Shown here: one piece after another, positions 1 to 7,439 of the stretch
Layout: every line of letters begins with the position of its first letter
How positions within the stretch are numbered: position 1 is the stretch's first letter
Made by a program: the position numbers and the translations under genes
Notes under the pieces: model-generated
The model's database searches: none
What the model saw: only the letters and a program-made list of their open reading frames with translations
What the model was told of the DNA's origin: nothing
Assembly (NCBI RefSeq): GCF_017874375.1
Contig: NZ_JAGGLK010000003.1
Location: 248,001-312,000, forward strand
Origin: Methanohalophilus levihalophilus
GTDB lineage: Archaea; Halobacteriota; Methanosarcinia; Methanosarcinales; Methanosarcinaceae
Direction of reading: 5' to 3'
DNA: 64,000 nt

Positions 1-23
1 TACACATTGTAGGTTTCAGAAGC

Positions 24-277
24 ATGAATGCAAATAAATTTTTCCTCATTTGCTTAATAAAACTATTATTTGTTTTCATGCAGGAGAGCTACTGGAATAT
101 GATTGCCAGAATTGCCATACTACAGGGGCATCCTATGATGGGAAGATGGACAACCTGCCAGGGATAAATGGTTCATGGGAATTCAGAGGCATTCAATGTG
201 AAGCATGCCATGCTACAGACAGTAAAGATGGATTGGAAGATGATGGTTATAGAGTTGTTATTACCAAGGATCTTTAA
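24..277 (+). pseudogene. Remnant of a secreted multiheme cytochrome c
   Basis: The frame at 50-277 encodes two c-type heme motifs, CQNCH and CEACH, about 30 residues apart, the second preceded by Gly-Ile-Gln as is common in large multiheme cytochromes. It opens with TTG in mid-domain and has no export signal of its own. In another frame, ATG 24 begins a short lysine-plus-hydrophobic stretch (about 20 residues) that looks like a signal peptide and runs into the cytochrome frame. I infer a decayed gene whose signal and heme part are now out of frame, probably after an internal deletion. Cytochromes c must be exported to receive heme, so the piece is unlikely to work. It ends in TAA. Chance resemblance of the signal part cannot be excluded. 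Confidence 0.5.
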
Positions 278-355
278 CATTTTCCTTCCTTCCTTTCATC
301 TGGCTCAAGTCAATATGTTTAATTGTTTTTAATTAAATGTTATTTTTGAGGATTT

Positions 356-1507
356 ATGTACGATGTAATTGTGGTCGGTGCGGGGCCAGCAGGTGCAACG
401 GCAGCACGGAAAACAGCAAAAGCAGGACTTAAGACACTGCTTCTTGAGAAGAGCAGACTTCCAAGGGTAAAAGTATGTGGCGGAGGGGTATCCATGCAAA
501 CAGTTTCAAATCTTGGAATCTGTATACCCGAGTCATTGATTGAGAGGAAATGTTTTGGTGCCAGAGTGAGATACAAGAATATGTGTCTCGAGTCTGAGGC
601 AAATGAGTGTCTTGCCCTGATGGTCTCAAGGGAAAAATTCGATAGTTATCTCACCATGTGTGCCGTAGAATAGGGTGCAGAACTCATGGAAAACGCCCAT
701 GTCAGATCAGTGGACGTCCAAAAAGGTTATGCTGTGGTAGAGACTGCAGAAGGTTCATTCAAGTCCAACGTTGTGATAGGTGCAGACGGTGTGCATAGTT
801 CATGTGCCAAAAATGTCAGGCAGAATTTTAGTAAGGAACAACTTGCGTTTTTGCTTGAGGCTGAGATCCATGCTTCAAATGAGTTTGTTGACGACTACAT
901 CTCAAACAAGTGTGAATTCCATTTTGGTGATGTCAAGAATGGATATGGATGGGTATTTCCAAAAGAAGAACATCTTTCGGTCGGTATTGGTGGAATAAGT
1001 TCCAGTGTATCGGACCCGATGGGCATCTTTTACAATTTTGTCGACAAACTCGGTTTTGATCACGTGAAGCCCAGAGGACATTTCCTGCCAATAGGAGGTG
1101 CTAAGAGGAGAACGTGTGCCGACCGTATAATGCTTGCAGGTGACGCTGCCGGTTATGTTGATTCTTTCCTAGGTGAGGGTATAGCCTATGCCATAAAATC
1201 AGGAAACTTTGCGGCGGAGACTGCAATCGAGGCGCATCAGAATAAGGATTTCTCGCAAAAGTTCCTCTCATCCTATCAGGGGAAATGCGACGATGACTTT
1301 GGAAGCAACCTGAAATACTCATTGATATTCTCTAGGTTATTTCATCGATATGATAATTTTTCTGCCCGGATACTGACAACTAACGAGTCCGTGCTGAACA
1401 AGTTCCTATATATTTCCACCGGAAGATTTGGGTATTTGTCATTCATGATGTGGGTGGCTCCTCGCCTTCCATACTATGCCTTAAAAGCACTTTTTTGGAG
1501 ACCTTGA
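356..1507 (+). CDS. Geranylgeranyl reductase family FAD protein, in-frame TAG
   Basis: The protein is an FAD-dependent oxidoreductase of the geranylgeranyl reductase type, which in archaea saturates isoprenoid chains of lipids or quinone-like carriers. The N-terminus has the dinucleotide-binding motif GAGPAGATAA (residues 8-17), the CGGGV motif follows near residue 41, and the GD of the second FAD motif (LAGDAAGYVDSFLGEGI) lies near residue 261. The start ATG 356 is preceded by GAGG. Codon 106 (671-673) is TAG; the frame then continues without a break to TGA 1507, giving 383 residues, the normal family length. The context around TAG (AVE-TAG-GAEL) is one where lysine or another residue is expected. 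Either TAG is read, for instance as pyrrolysine, or the gene is a very recent pseudogene. It stands alone between two AT-rich gaps. Confidence 0.8.
671..673 (+). other. In-frame amber codon inside the reductase gene
   Basis: The triplet TAG lies in the same frame as both halves of the gene. The first in-frame ATG after it (686) would only give a protein lacking the FAD-binding domain, so internal restart does not rescue function. Candidate pyrrolysine codon. Confidence 0.7.
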
Positions 1508-1852
1508 TCCAAAAACAGTTTTCTTGCTCATTTATCTGAAGCAACTACTTTACATGAAAGCCGGCATAAAAACCAATAAAAAAGATATACTTTTTCCAAT
1601 ATTGATTACTTTTGACTAGATGGGGATCTATATGATTGCTAGAATTTGAATAGTTCAATATTTTTTACATAGGCTAAGATTCATTTTTATTATGCACAAA
1701 CAGAAGCTCTAATCGATTTCCATGTTGCATGTAAATTTAAAAAATATGTTGTGGTAAAAGCTATAACAAATAAAAAATGAACTACTTATGGTCACAATTT
1801 TTGGGGGGTAACTAGCATAGATGGGATTACAGGGTATTATGGTTCTGGCCAT
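1508..1852. other. AT-rich intergenic region
   Basis: No convincing gene is visible. The stretch is strongly AT-rich. An A/T run near 1730-1748 (AAATTTAAAAAATATG) could be a promoter for the small gene at 1853. Just before that gene a stop-free frame encodes a Gly/Tyr-rich tail (GYYGSGHM) but has no normal start codon. Confidence 0.5.
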
Positions 1853-2041
1853 ATGGTCTTTGGATCAATTCTCTGGATTTTAATAATAATAGGTATCGTT
1901 TTGCTAGCGAAATGGCTTTCTGAGCAAAATAAAAAATCAGATGAAGAAACACTATCTGCACTAGATGTTGCAAAAATGAGATATGCCAATGGTGAAATAA
2001 CCGAAGAAGAATTTGAAGAGATGAAAAAACATCTTATTTAA
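1853..2041 (+). CDS. Small SHOCT-domain membrane protein
   Basis: This 62-residue protein has one N-terminal membrane helix (residues 3-19) and a C-terminal SHOCT-type helix pair (ALDVAKMRYANGEITEEEFE), the short domain usually found at the end of small membrane proteins and thought to mediate oligomerisation. The frame is open upstream back to TGA 1778 and encodes GYYGSGHM directly before the chosen Met, a run often seen in this family; no ATG, GTG or TTG start exists there, so the true N-terminus may be damaged or use another start. An ATG at 1821 lies in a different frame and soon stops. Function unknown. Confidence 0.65.
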   Translation: MVFGSILWILIIIGIVLLAKWLSEQNKKSDEETLSALDVAKMRYANGEITEEEFEEMKKHLI

Positions 2042-2045
2042 TTTT

Positions 2046-2076
2046 AGAGACAGTCCCACTACTAAAGGCCGTCTCT
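2046..2076 (+). terminator. Possible hairpin terminator after the SHOCT gene
   Basis: AGAGAC (2046-2051) pairs with GTCTCT (2071-2076) and a T-rich run follows. It sits five bases after the stop codon of the SHOCT gene. Confidence 0.35.
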
Positions 2077-2378
2077 TTGTTACATTAATGTACTTATGGG
2101 GATATTATATAGATAGCGAGCCTGCATAATCTGACACGTGCTCCACAAGCTATATTCCAAAGTTCAAGGTATTTGCTAGTCCAAGTAACACTTTTATCCA
2201 CTTAAAATAGGGACTGTATAAGCCGCTTGAATAGTCTCTGAACAGAGTTATAATAGGATAAAGTCTCCAATTTCCATCTGCAGCTTCATTTCAGCTTTTC
2301 CGCCAGTATCCTCAGATCATTAAACCAATCTTGCCAATCTCCGAGAACAAATGTTTAACAGCGTCGAATAATCTTACA
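2077..2378. other. Intergenic region with possible coding debris
   Basis: No intact gene. On the minus strand around 2285-2352 there is a short protein-like tail (DWQDWFNDLRILAEKLK then stop) without a start. It may be the end of a lost gene. The rest shows nothing I can name. Confidence 0.3.
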
Positions 2379-3986
2379 TTATTGTGACTTTTTCACAGTT
2401 ACCCAGAAAACACTCCCCTGCCCGGCTGGATTATTCTCGATGCCGACATTTCCTCCATGTAAATTAGTTATCCTTTTAACTATGGCAAGCCCCAATCCTG
2501 TTCCTTTAACGCCACTTTTGTCTACACGCTTGAAACGCTCGAACAGCTTCGGTTTATCCTCATCCGCAATCCCTTCCCCAAAGTCTGTCACTTTTATTTT
2601 CCAGTAATCTTCTGAATCAAGTACATCAATAATTATTTTACTTTTGGATGGGCTATATTTTATGGCATTGGATATCAAATTTGCAAATACTTCCTCTATC
2701 ATAGGATTTGCGTTTGCATTATATTCCTTCTTTGCTGCAAACTCAACAAGCATCTGCTTTTCTTCAAGTTGTGGTTTGAAGTTTTCTATAACTTCATTAA
2801 TAGTAGCTCTAATGTCCGTTTCTTCAAATTCAAGTTCTTCAACACTCTCCAATTTTGAAAATTTAGATGCAGATTCAATCATATCGATTAATTTTTCGTT
2901 GTTGCGTTTAATTGTTTGAAGAGCTTGATTTTTTTTCTCATCATTTTCCATATCGAGTAAAACATCAGTGAAACCCCTAACTATATTTGCAGGGTTGAGC
3001 AAGTCATGACGCATGATGTCGGTAAAGAGGTCTTTCATTTTTGTAAGCGAAACAAGTTCCTCGTTTGCCTTTGAGAGTTCTTTCGTGCTTTCTTTAACTG
3101 CAAGTGTCAGGCGCTTTTGGCGATTGATGGCCATATATGCCATCATAGTTAGCAGTACTACAATAATCAAACCTGCACTTTTGAATACAATAATTTTATC
3201 TTGAATTGTAGTATGCCCCGCTGTAGGAATTATTCCCAACTCCCAATTACCATCAGGTAGTTCGATGCTTTGTATAACAGGATCACTGTCATATACCTGA
3301 TTTCCTCCATAGAATACATTGCCCGTATCATCTCTTATTGCAATATTAGGATGACCCGGGATCATAAGTCCAGCTTCCTCAATAATAAGTGACATGTCCA
3401 CAGCCATGACTGCTAATCCCCAAAAAGTATCATTTATATAAATAGGCTTTATTGCAACCATACTGTGGATATCTGATTGCAATTCATATGGACCACTTAA
3501 GGCAATTTGGCGAGTTTGGATTGCTCGCTGCACATCGGTTCTTACATCAGGATGTTCATCATTAATGAGATCATAACCCAGCACATCTTCATTTCCAGAA
3601 ATCGGGTAGACATATTTTTGAATTCCAGCAGGAGCTACTGAAAAATAAAGAATTCCTTCAGTACTGGAATAGAGCCCTTCTGTGAAATCATCGAAATTAT
3701 TATCCAAGGATTCTTCTGATGGATCAAAGTGAACAAATGAGGCCAAGCCTTCCAGTATGGCAAACCGGTGGGTAAGGCTTGATGACAATGCATTTCCATG
3801 TAAAGATAAATCGATTGCTTCCTCTATTCTTTGCTCAGCAAGCAACTGTTCTTCATACCAGAGTCCAGCTTGCCACCAGACAAGAATAAGCAATATCAGA
3901 GCAAACAGTGCACCCAGCAGTGCGCTTCGATGCGGATTGAGAACTCTATTTTCTGGAATTGTAATGAGGCTAAGCAGAGTTTTCAT
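2379..3986 (-). CDS. CHASE-domain sensor histidine kinase
   Basis: A 535-residue membrane sensor kinase. A transmembrane helix (about 21-41) is followed by an extracytoplasmic CHASE-type ligand-binding domain (about 75-250), a second helix (about 268-286), a short coiled coil, and a kinase core: the H-box His327 in IMRHDLLNP, the N-box ANLISNAIKYSP, and ATP-lid motifs DFGEGI and GTGLGLAIVKRI. It would autophosphorylate on His327 in response to an external small molecule. No response regulator is encoded beside it, so its partner is elsewhere. It is preceded by more than 600 bases without a firm gene, and ends in TAA. Confidence 0.9.
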   Translation of the reverse strand: MKTLLSLITIPENRVLNPHRSALLGALFALILLILVWWQAGLWYEEQLLAEQRIEEAIDLSLHGNALSSSLTHRFAILEGLASFVHFDPSEESLDNNFDDFTEGLYSSTEGILYFSVAPAGIQKYVYPISGNEDVLGYDLINDEHPDVRTDVQRAIQTRQIALSGPYELQSDIHSMVAIKPIYINDTFWGLAVMAVDMSLIIEEAGLMIPGHPNIAIRDDTGNVFYGGNQVYDSDPVIQSIELPDGNWELGIIPTAGHTTIQDKIIVFKSAGLIIVVLLTMMAYMAINRQKRLTLAVKESTKELSKANEELVSLTKMKDLFTDIMRHDLLNPANIVRGFTDVLLDMENDEKKNQALQTIKRNNEKLIDMIESASKFSKLESVEELEFEETDIRATINEVIENFKPQLEEKQMLVEFAAKKEYNANANPMIEEVFANLISNAIKYSPSKSKIIIDVLDSEDYWKIKVTDFGEGIADEDKPKLFERFKRVDKSGVKGTGLGLAIVKRITNLHGGNVGIENNPAGQGSVFWVTVKKSQ

Positions 3987-4640
3987 TAGTTAAACTCCTT
4001 ATTTCAAATTCAATTTCTGGTACTGTTCTCTTTAATTCGATTATAAGTAAACCCTTTCCCATGAATAGGTGATTATGCGCTCTGAAATTAGTGAGCAGGT
4101 GGAACTTTAGTTATTCAATTGTCATTAGAAGTCAATGGTATGATGATAATTAATATTTCTGCTTTATGCTTTTGCTAGGGCTAAAATAGAAGGTTCGATT
4201 ACAAATAGCATGCTTTTTATGTGACCCTTCAGTTTTCAGAAGGGCGTTGTGTGCCTGCAACGCCTGCACAAGAACACGTATGTACTGCAACCTTGTAGAG
4301 TCGGATGATTGCTCCTTGAATTGCTTATATCTAGCCTTATATATAAGTTTTCCACGATCCATGATGAGATATCCAGTGAATTTGGAACGTTCAATATTTT
4401 CTACAGATCATATTTCATCACTTTGAAAAAATAACTGCTGTATAAATGGAAAATGAAATTAAGGTTTCGGAACCATATTTCTTGTTGCGATTGTTGCACC
4501 AATAATCTTGAACACCTTTGATGCTAGTATTTTTGTTATTGACCTATCGAGTTTGGGACTATAATTTTAATTGAAGTTGCAATCGCAAGTCTGTTTTAGA
4601 AATGATTCTTTCAAAAAGGATGTGAAATGTGTCGGGATAA
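3987..4640. other. Long intergenic region, one weak ORF
   Basis: About 650 AT-rich bases separate the sensor kinase from the mobile region. The only open frame of note is the 70-codon minus-strand ORF at 4150-4362, listed separately. I see no RNA gene or clear repeat. Confidence 0.5.
4150..4362 (-). CDS. Hypothetical 70-residue protein
   Basis: A short basic ORF (MDRGKLIYKARYKQFKEQSS at its start) with a plausible amphipathic helix in the middle. It matches nothing I recognise, has no clear ribosome-binding site and stands alone in an AT-rich gap. It may be real or chance. Confidence 0.25.
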   Translation of the reverse strand: MDRGKLIYKARYKQFKEQSSDSTRLQYIRVLVQALQAHNALLKTEGSHKKHAICNRTFYFSPSKSIKQKY

Positions 4641-5234
4641 TCAATAAACAATACTTGGAAGCACCATATACTTGTATGGTTCATATTCCCCTGCTGCAAT
4701 CTTTCTTTTAATTCCCTGAATGCGGATTCTATTATTTGTTTGCGAGCAGAATTTTTTCTTTATCGTTTCATTCAAGTGGAAGCCATTAAGCCAATTATTT
4801 TCAAAATATTTCAATCGCTTTACCAATCCTGCTGACAGCTTGTATTTTTTGATAGGTTTATTTACACCTTTCTTTTTTACATCCTTGACCAACATTTTTG
4901 GGTTGCGCCTTCTGTACCTCTTGCTTTTATCTTTATAGCCATTTGGTGGTGCGTATCGATTCAGAATATTATAGACGGCTCCAAGCTTGACTTCTGGCTT
5001 GCCGTTTTCTTTTCTCCATTCATTTACAAGTGTATGAATTTCTTGCCTTGTCCTATACTTGTTACCGGATTCATACATTATTTTGAAGACCAAAAATTTA
5101 CTAGCTCCAATTGTGGATCTAGTGTAGCAGTATACACACAATTCTTTATCTGGATCTTTTCCGTGTCCACATGCAGGACATATTGATATTTCTTCTTTTA
5201 TTGGTTCATGTTGGATTAGCTCGTAATTGTTCAA
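4641..5234 (-). CDS. Zinc-ribbon winged-helix-like protein of mobile region
   Basis: A 197-residue basic protein. Residues 19-36 form a four-cysteine zinc ribbon (CPAC...CVYC). The middle (about 50-95) reads like a helix-turn-helix (RTRQEIHTLVNEWRKE, then VKLGAVYNILNRY), followed by a very basic stretch rich in Lys and Arg (about 100-130). I do not recognise the family. A DNA-binding regulator or replication/transfer protein of the integrated element is the likely type of role, inferred only from these features and from its neighbours, a serine recombinase and an integrase. It ends in TGA and its base composition is AT-rich like the rest of the element. Confidence 0.65.
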   Translation of the reverse strand: MNNYELIQHEPIKEEISICPACGHGKDPDKELCVYCYTRSTIGASKFLVFKIMYESGNKYRTRQEIHTLVNEWRKENGKPEVKLGAVYNILNRYAPPNGYKDKSKRYRRRNPKMLVKDVKKKGVNKPIKKYKLSAGLVKRLKYFENNWLNGFHLNETIKKKFCSQTNNRIRIQGIKRKIAAGEYEPYKYMVLPSIVY

Positions 5235-5364
5235 TTATTCACCTCTTTTATTGTGTGTTTTACACTATTGTTTGAATTATCGCTATCAGTCGAATTTCTT
5301 ATGTTTACTCTTTAATTACATGTAGGCATGGATACATCTTCGATGTGACAGGTGTACGAGAAAC

Positions 5365-5463
5365 GAAATGATACATTTCTTTCGGGGTGGGTGTCGCCAT
5401 ATAGGGATAGTTTGAAGCCCTGAAACACATTCCCTATGTGAAGCCTATCACCATCCCTATATG
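5365..5463. repeat. Palindrome cluster beside the serine recombinase
   Basis: Three inverted repeats lie within 100 bases just after the recombinase gene: GAAATG 5365-5370 with CATTTC 5374-5379; CATATAGGGAT 5398-5408 with ATCCCTATATG 5453-5463; and CACAT 5426-5430 with ATGTG 5436-5440. GAAGCC also recurs as a direct repeat between the long arms. The set could be a recombination (res-like) site, an operator or a transcription terminator. Confidence 0.5.
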
Positions 5464-5471
5464 CATCAATT

Positions 5472-6161
5472 TCAGGCTTCAGCTTCTTCATATTGTTTTA
5501 GCTTGAATTCCATTGATTCTTCAAATTTGATCCATTTGTAATTTTCATATACATAACCTAGTTCATCAAGCCTTGATGTAATGGTATTAGGAGCAACACC
5601 AAAGTACTTTGAAATTGCAGTTGCTGATAACTTTTTATCAATCAATTCAATCAGCTTTTTTGAATCAATATCTTTTTTAGGTCTATGGCAAATTACACCA
5701 TTAGCAATTGCTTTTTCTCTTCCTTCTCTCATTCTTTCCGCAATCATGGATCTTTCGAATTCAGCAAAAGCACCCATAATTTGAAGCATTAATGTACCGG
5801 AAGGTGAAGAAGTATCGAAGGGTTGACTTATAGAAGCAAATTCAATATCTAAATCCTGAAGCTCTTTAACATGGAAGAGTAGATCAAGATTGGATCTCGC
5901 AAATCGGTCAATCTTGGTGACTATAACCATATCGAATTTCTTTTCTTTTGCTTCCTGCATCATTAATTCAAAAGCGGGTCGCTTAGTGTTCTTTCCCGAA
6001 TATCCAAAATCAACATATTTGTCAACAATTTCATATCCGCAACGGTTACAATATTCTTGTAATTGCTCTTCTTGGATTTTTGGCGATTCTTTGTGATTAT
6101 CCGTTGATGTCCTTATGTATAAACAGACATTTTTAATTATTTTTGTATTCATATAAAACAT
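5472..6161 (-). CDS. Serine recombinase (resolvase/invertase family)
   Basis: A 229-residue site-specific recombinase. The catalytic serine is in YIRTST (Ser19, or Ser16 if the second Met at 6152 is the start). The resolvase core follows with DFGYSGKNTKRPAFELMM, VTKIDRFARS and the long helix region GAFAEFERSMIAERMREGR, then a C-terminal helix-turn-helix (LSATAISKYFGVAPNTITSRL) that binds the crossover site. Such enzymes resolve or invert DNA through a 5'-phosphoserine link. A TATA-like run at 6174-6187 suggests a nearly leaderless transcript. The palindromes just downstream are a natural candidate for its target. It ends in TGA. Confidence 0.93.
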   Translation of the reverse strand: MFYMNTKIIKNVCLYIRTSTDNHKESPKIQEEQLQEYCNRCGYEIVDKYVDFGYSGKNTKRPAFELMMQEAKEKKFDMVIVTKIDRFARSNLDLLFHVKELQDLDIEFASISQPFDTSSPSGTLMLQIMGAFAEFERSMIAERMREGREKAIANGVICHRPKKDIDSKKLIELIDKKLSATAISKYFGVAPNTITSRLDELGYVYENYKWIKFEESMEFKLKQYEEAEA

Positions 6162-6366
6162 TTATATAAAAATGTGTATATATAAACATTAAGGTTGACT
6201 TGTTGATTTGAATATTTTGTTTGAGCTTTCTGCGTGACGATTTCTCCACCAAACACTATTGTAAGAAGTCTTGTAGTTGATCAGATGAATGGGCAAACGG
6301 AGCAAAACACAGTTCAAACTAAAAATATTTATAGTTTAAAATAAATTTTACTCATAAGTCTTCACT

Positions 6367-7122
6367 ATGTATAGACCAGAGAAAAAAATTATGAAAACCT
6401 ATCCAGACAATTTTCTGAAAAATCAGATACTAAATGCTGTTTATACCCTAAATGGATCTAATGCGCCCAGAGCTACTTCCAAGAATATACGCACCTTCAT
6501 CAAATACAATGGATCTAAATCCAACTTCAAATCAGAAATTTATGGTCTCAAGCGTCGTGGATATCTCAGTTTTTCCCATGAATCAAAGAATAAGAAGGTA
6601 AAGACGTATATCCTGACTAAAAAAGGAGATTTCCATCGATTAAATCCAGACTACTATCAAAAACTGAAAGCGGAAAGAATCGCTGCAACTGTAAACGACA
6701 TACTGAATGATGATAATAAATTTACAGCAGCTGTAGACAACGAAGTTGCAAACAGAATGGACATCATTGAAACGAATGTTGCAAATCTTTTGAGCAGTAA
6801 TGTGAATACAACCAATATAGGTAATGAACCAATTTCAGCGGCTGAAATGATCGTTGCCAATATAATCGCAAAGAAAGATGAAGAAATTCGTAATTTGAAT
6901 GCTAAATATTTCAGCAAAGCAAATCCAGGCACACTTGAAGATAAGGCAAGTGACAATAGCCAACAAATGCCTGACAAGCATAATGATGAAAAAAGAATGG
7001 AGAAACGACAGAATCTTGCTAACCACTATTATCAGAATCATTTATGGCTGGATCTACAATTCTTCCAGCTTTGGAAAAACATGGTACCAGTTTTGCTGAG
7101 TGGGCGTAAAGGAAGCTTATGA
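6367..7122 (+). CDS. Winged-helix protein of the mobile region, 3' end damaged
   Basis: The first 90 residues form a winged helix (NQILNAVYTLNGSNAPRATS, then EIYGLKRRGYLSFSHE and TYILTKKGDF), so this is probably a DNA-binding regulator of the element. The middle is helical and charged. The last 35 residues in this frame (after MEKRQNLA) look unlike a protein, while the other two frames become protein-like from about 7030 on, so a frameshift near 7020-7040 probably cut the original end. It is divergent from the recombinase gene, with a TATA-like stretch near 6328-6345. It ends in TGA. Confidence 0.55.
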   Translation: MYRPEKKIMKTYPDNFLKNQILNAVYTLNGSNAPRATSKNIRTFIKYNGSKSNFKSEIYGLKRRGYLSFSHESKNKKVKTYILTKKGDFHRLNPDYYQKLKAERIAATVNDILNDDNKFTAAVDNEVANRMDIIETNVANLLSSNVNTTNIGNEPISAAEMIVANIIAKKDEEIRNLNAKYFSKANPGTLEDKASDNSQQMPDKHNDEKRMEKRQNLANHYYQNHLWLDLQFFQLWKNMVPVLLSGRKGSL

Positions 7123-7410
7123 GATTCCGGTACTCAAAATGCAACCTCCCAGCAAAATAGAATTGGATGTTTTGGGAACAATTAATGCTACTGAAAATAA
7201 AAGTACAATTCACTTAGATCACTTGTGAAAAATGGCCTTAAAATGGAATACACAGGATCAAACCGAAATAAGTATTCTCAAATTATTAAAAAATTAGAAA
7301 CAAATGGATTTGTTTCAACCAACAGAAGTGGTCGTGAAAAAGGAATAAAATTAACTGATTCTGGAAAAGTAATAGCAGAAATTAGTGATATTCTGTTAAG
7401 TTCTAAATGA
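7044..7410 (+). pseudogene. Frameshifted C-terminal half of a winged-helix gene
   Basis: Protein-like sequence passes through three frames: from ATG 7044 (MAGSTILPALEKHGTSFAEW) to about 7100, then frame 2 (GVKEAYEIPVLKMQPPSKIE) to 7225, then frame 1 (KNGLKMEYTGSNRNKYSQII) to TGA 7410. The last part has the GFVSTNRSGREKGIKLTDSG pattern of a wing. Joining the pieces needs two single-base shifts. It is probably the rest of the gene that starts at 6367 or of a sister gene. The stops met here are TAA and TGA in shifted frames, unlike the clean TAG interruptions elsewhere. Confidence 0.55.
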
Positions 7411-7439
7411 ATAGAGATGATGGAGAATTTCAAACTCCA

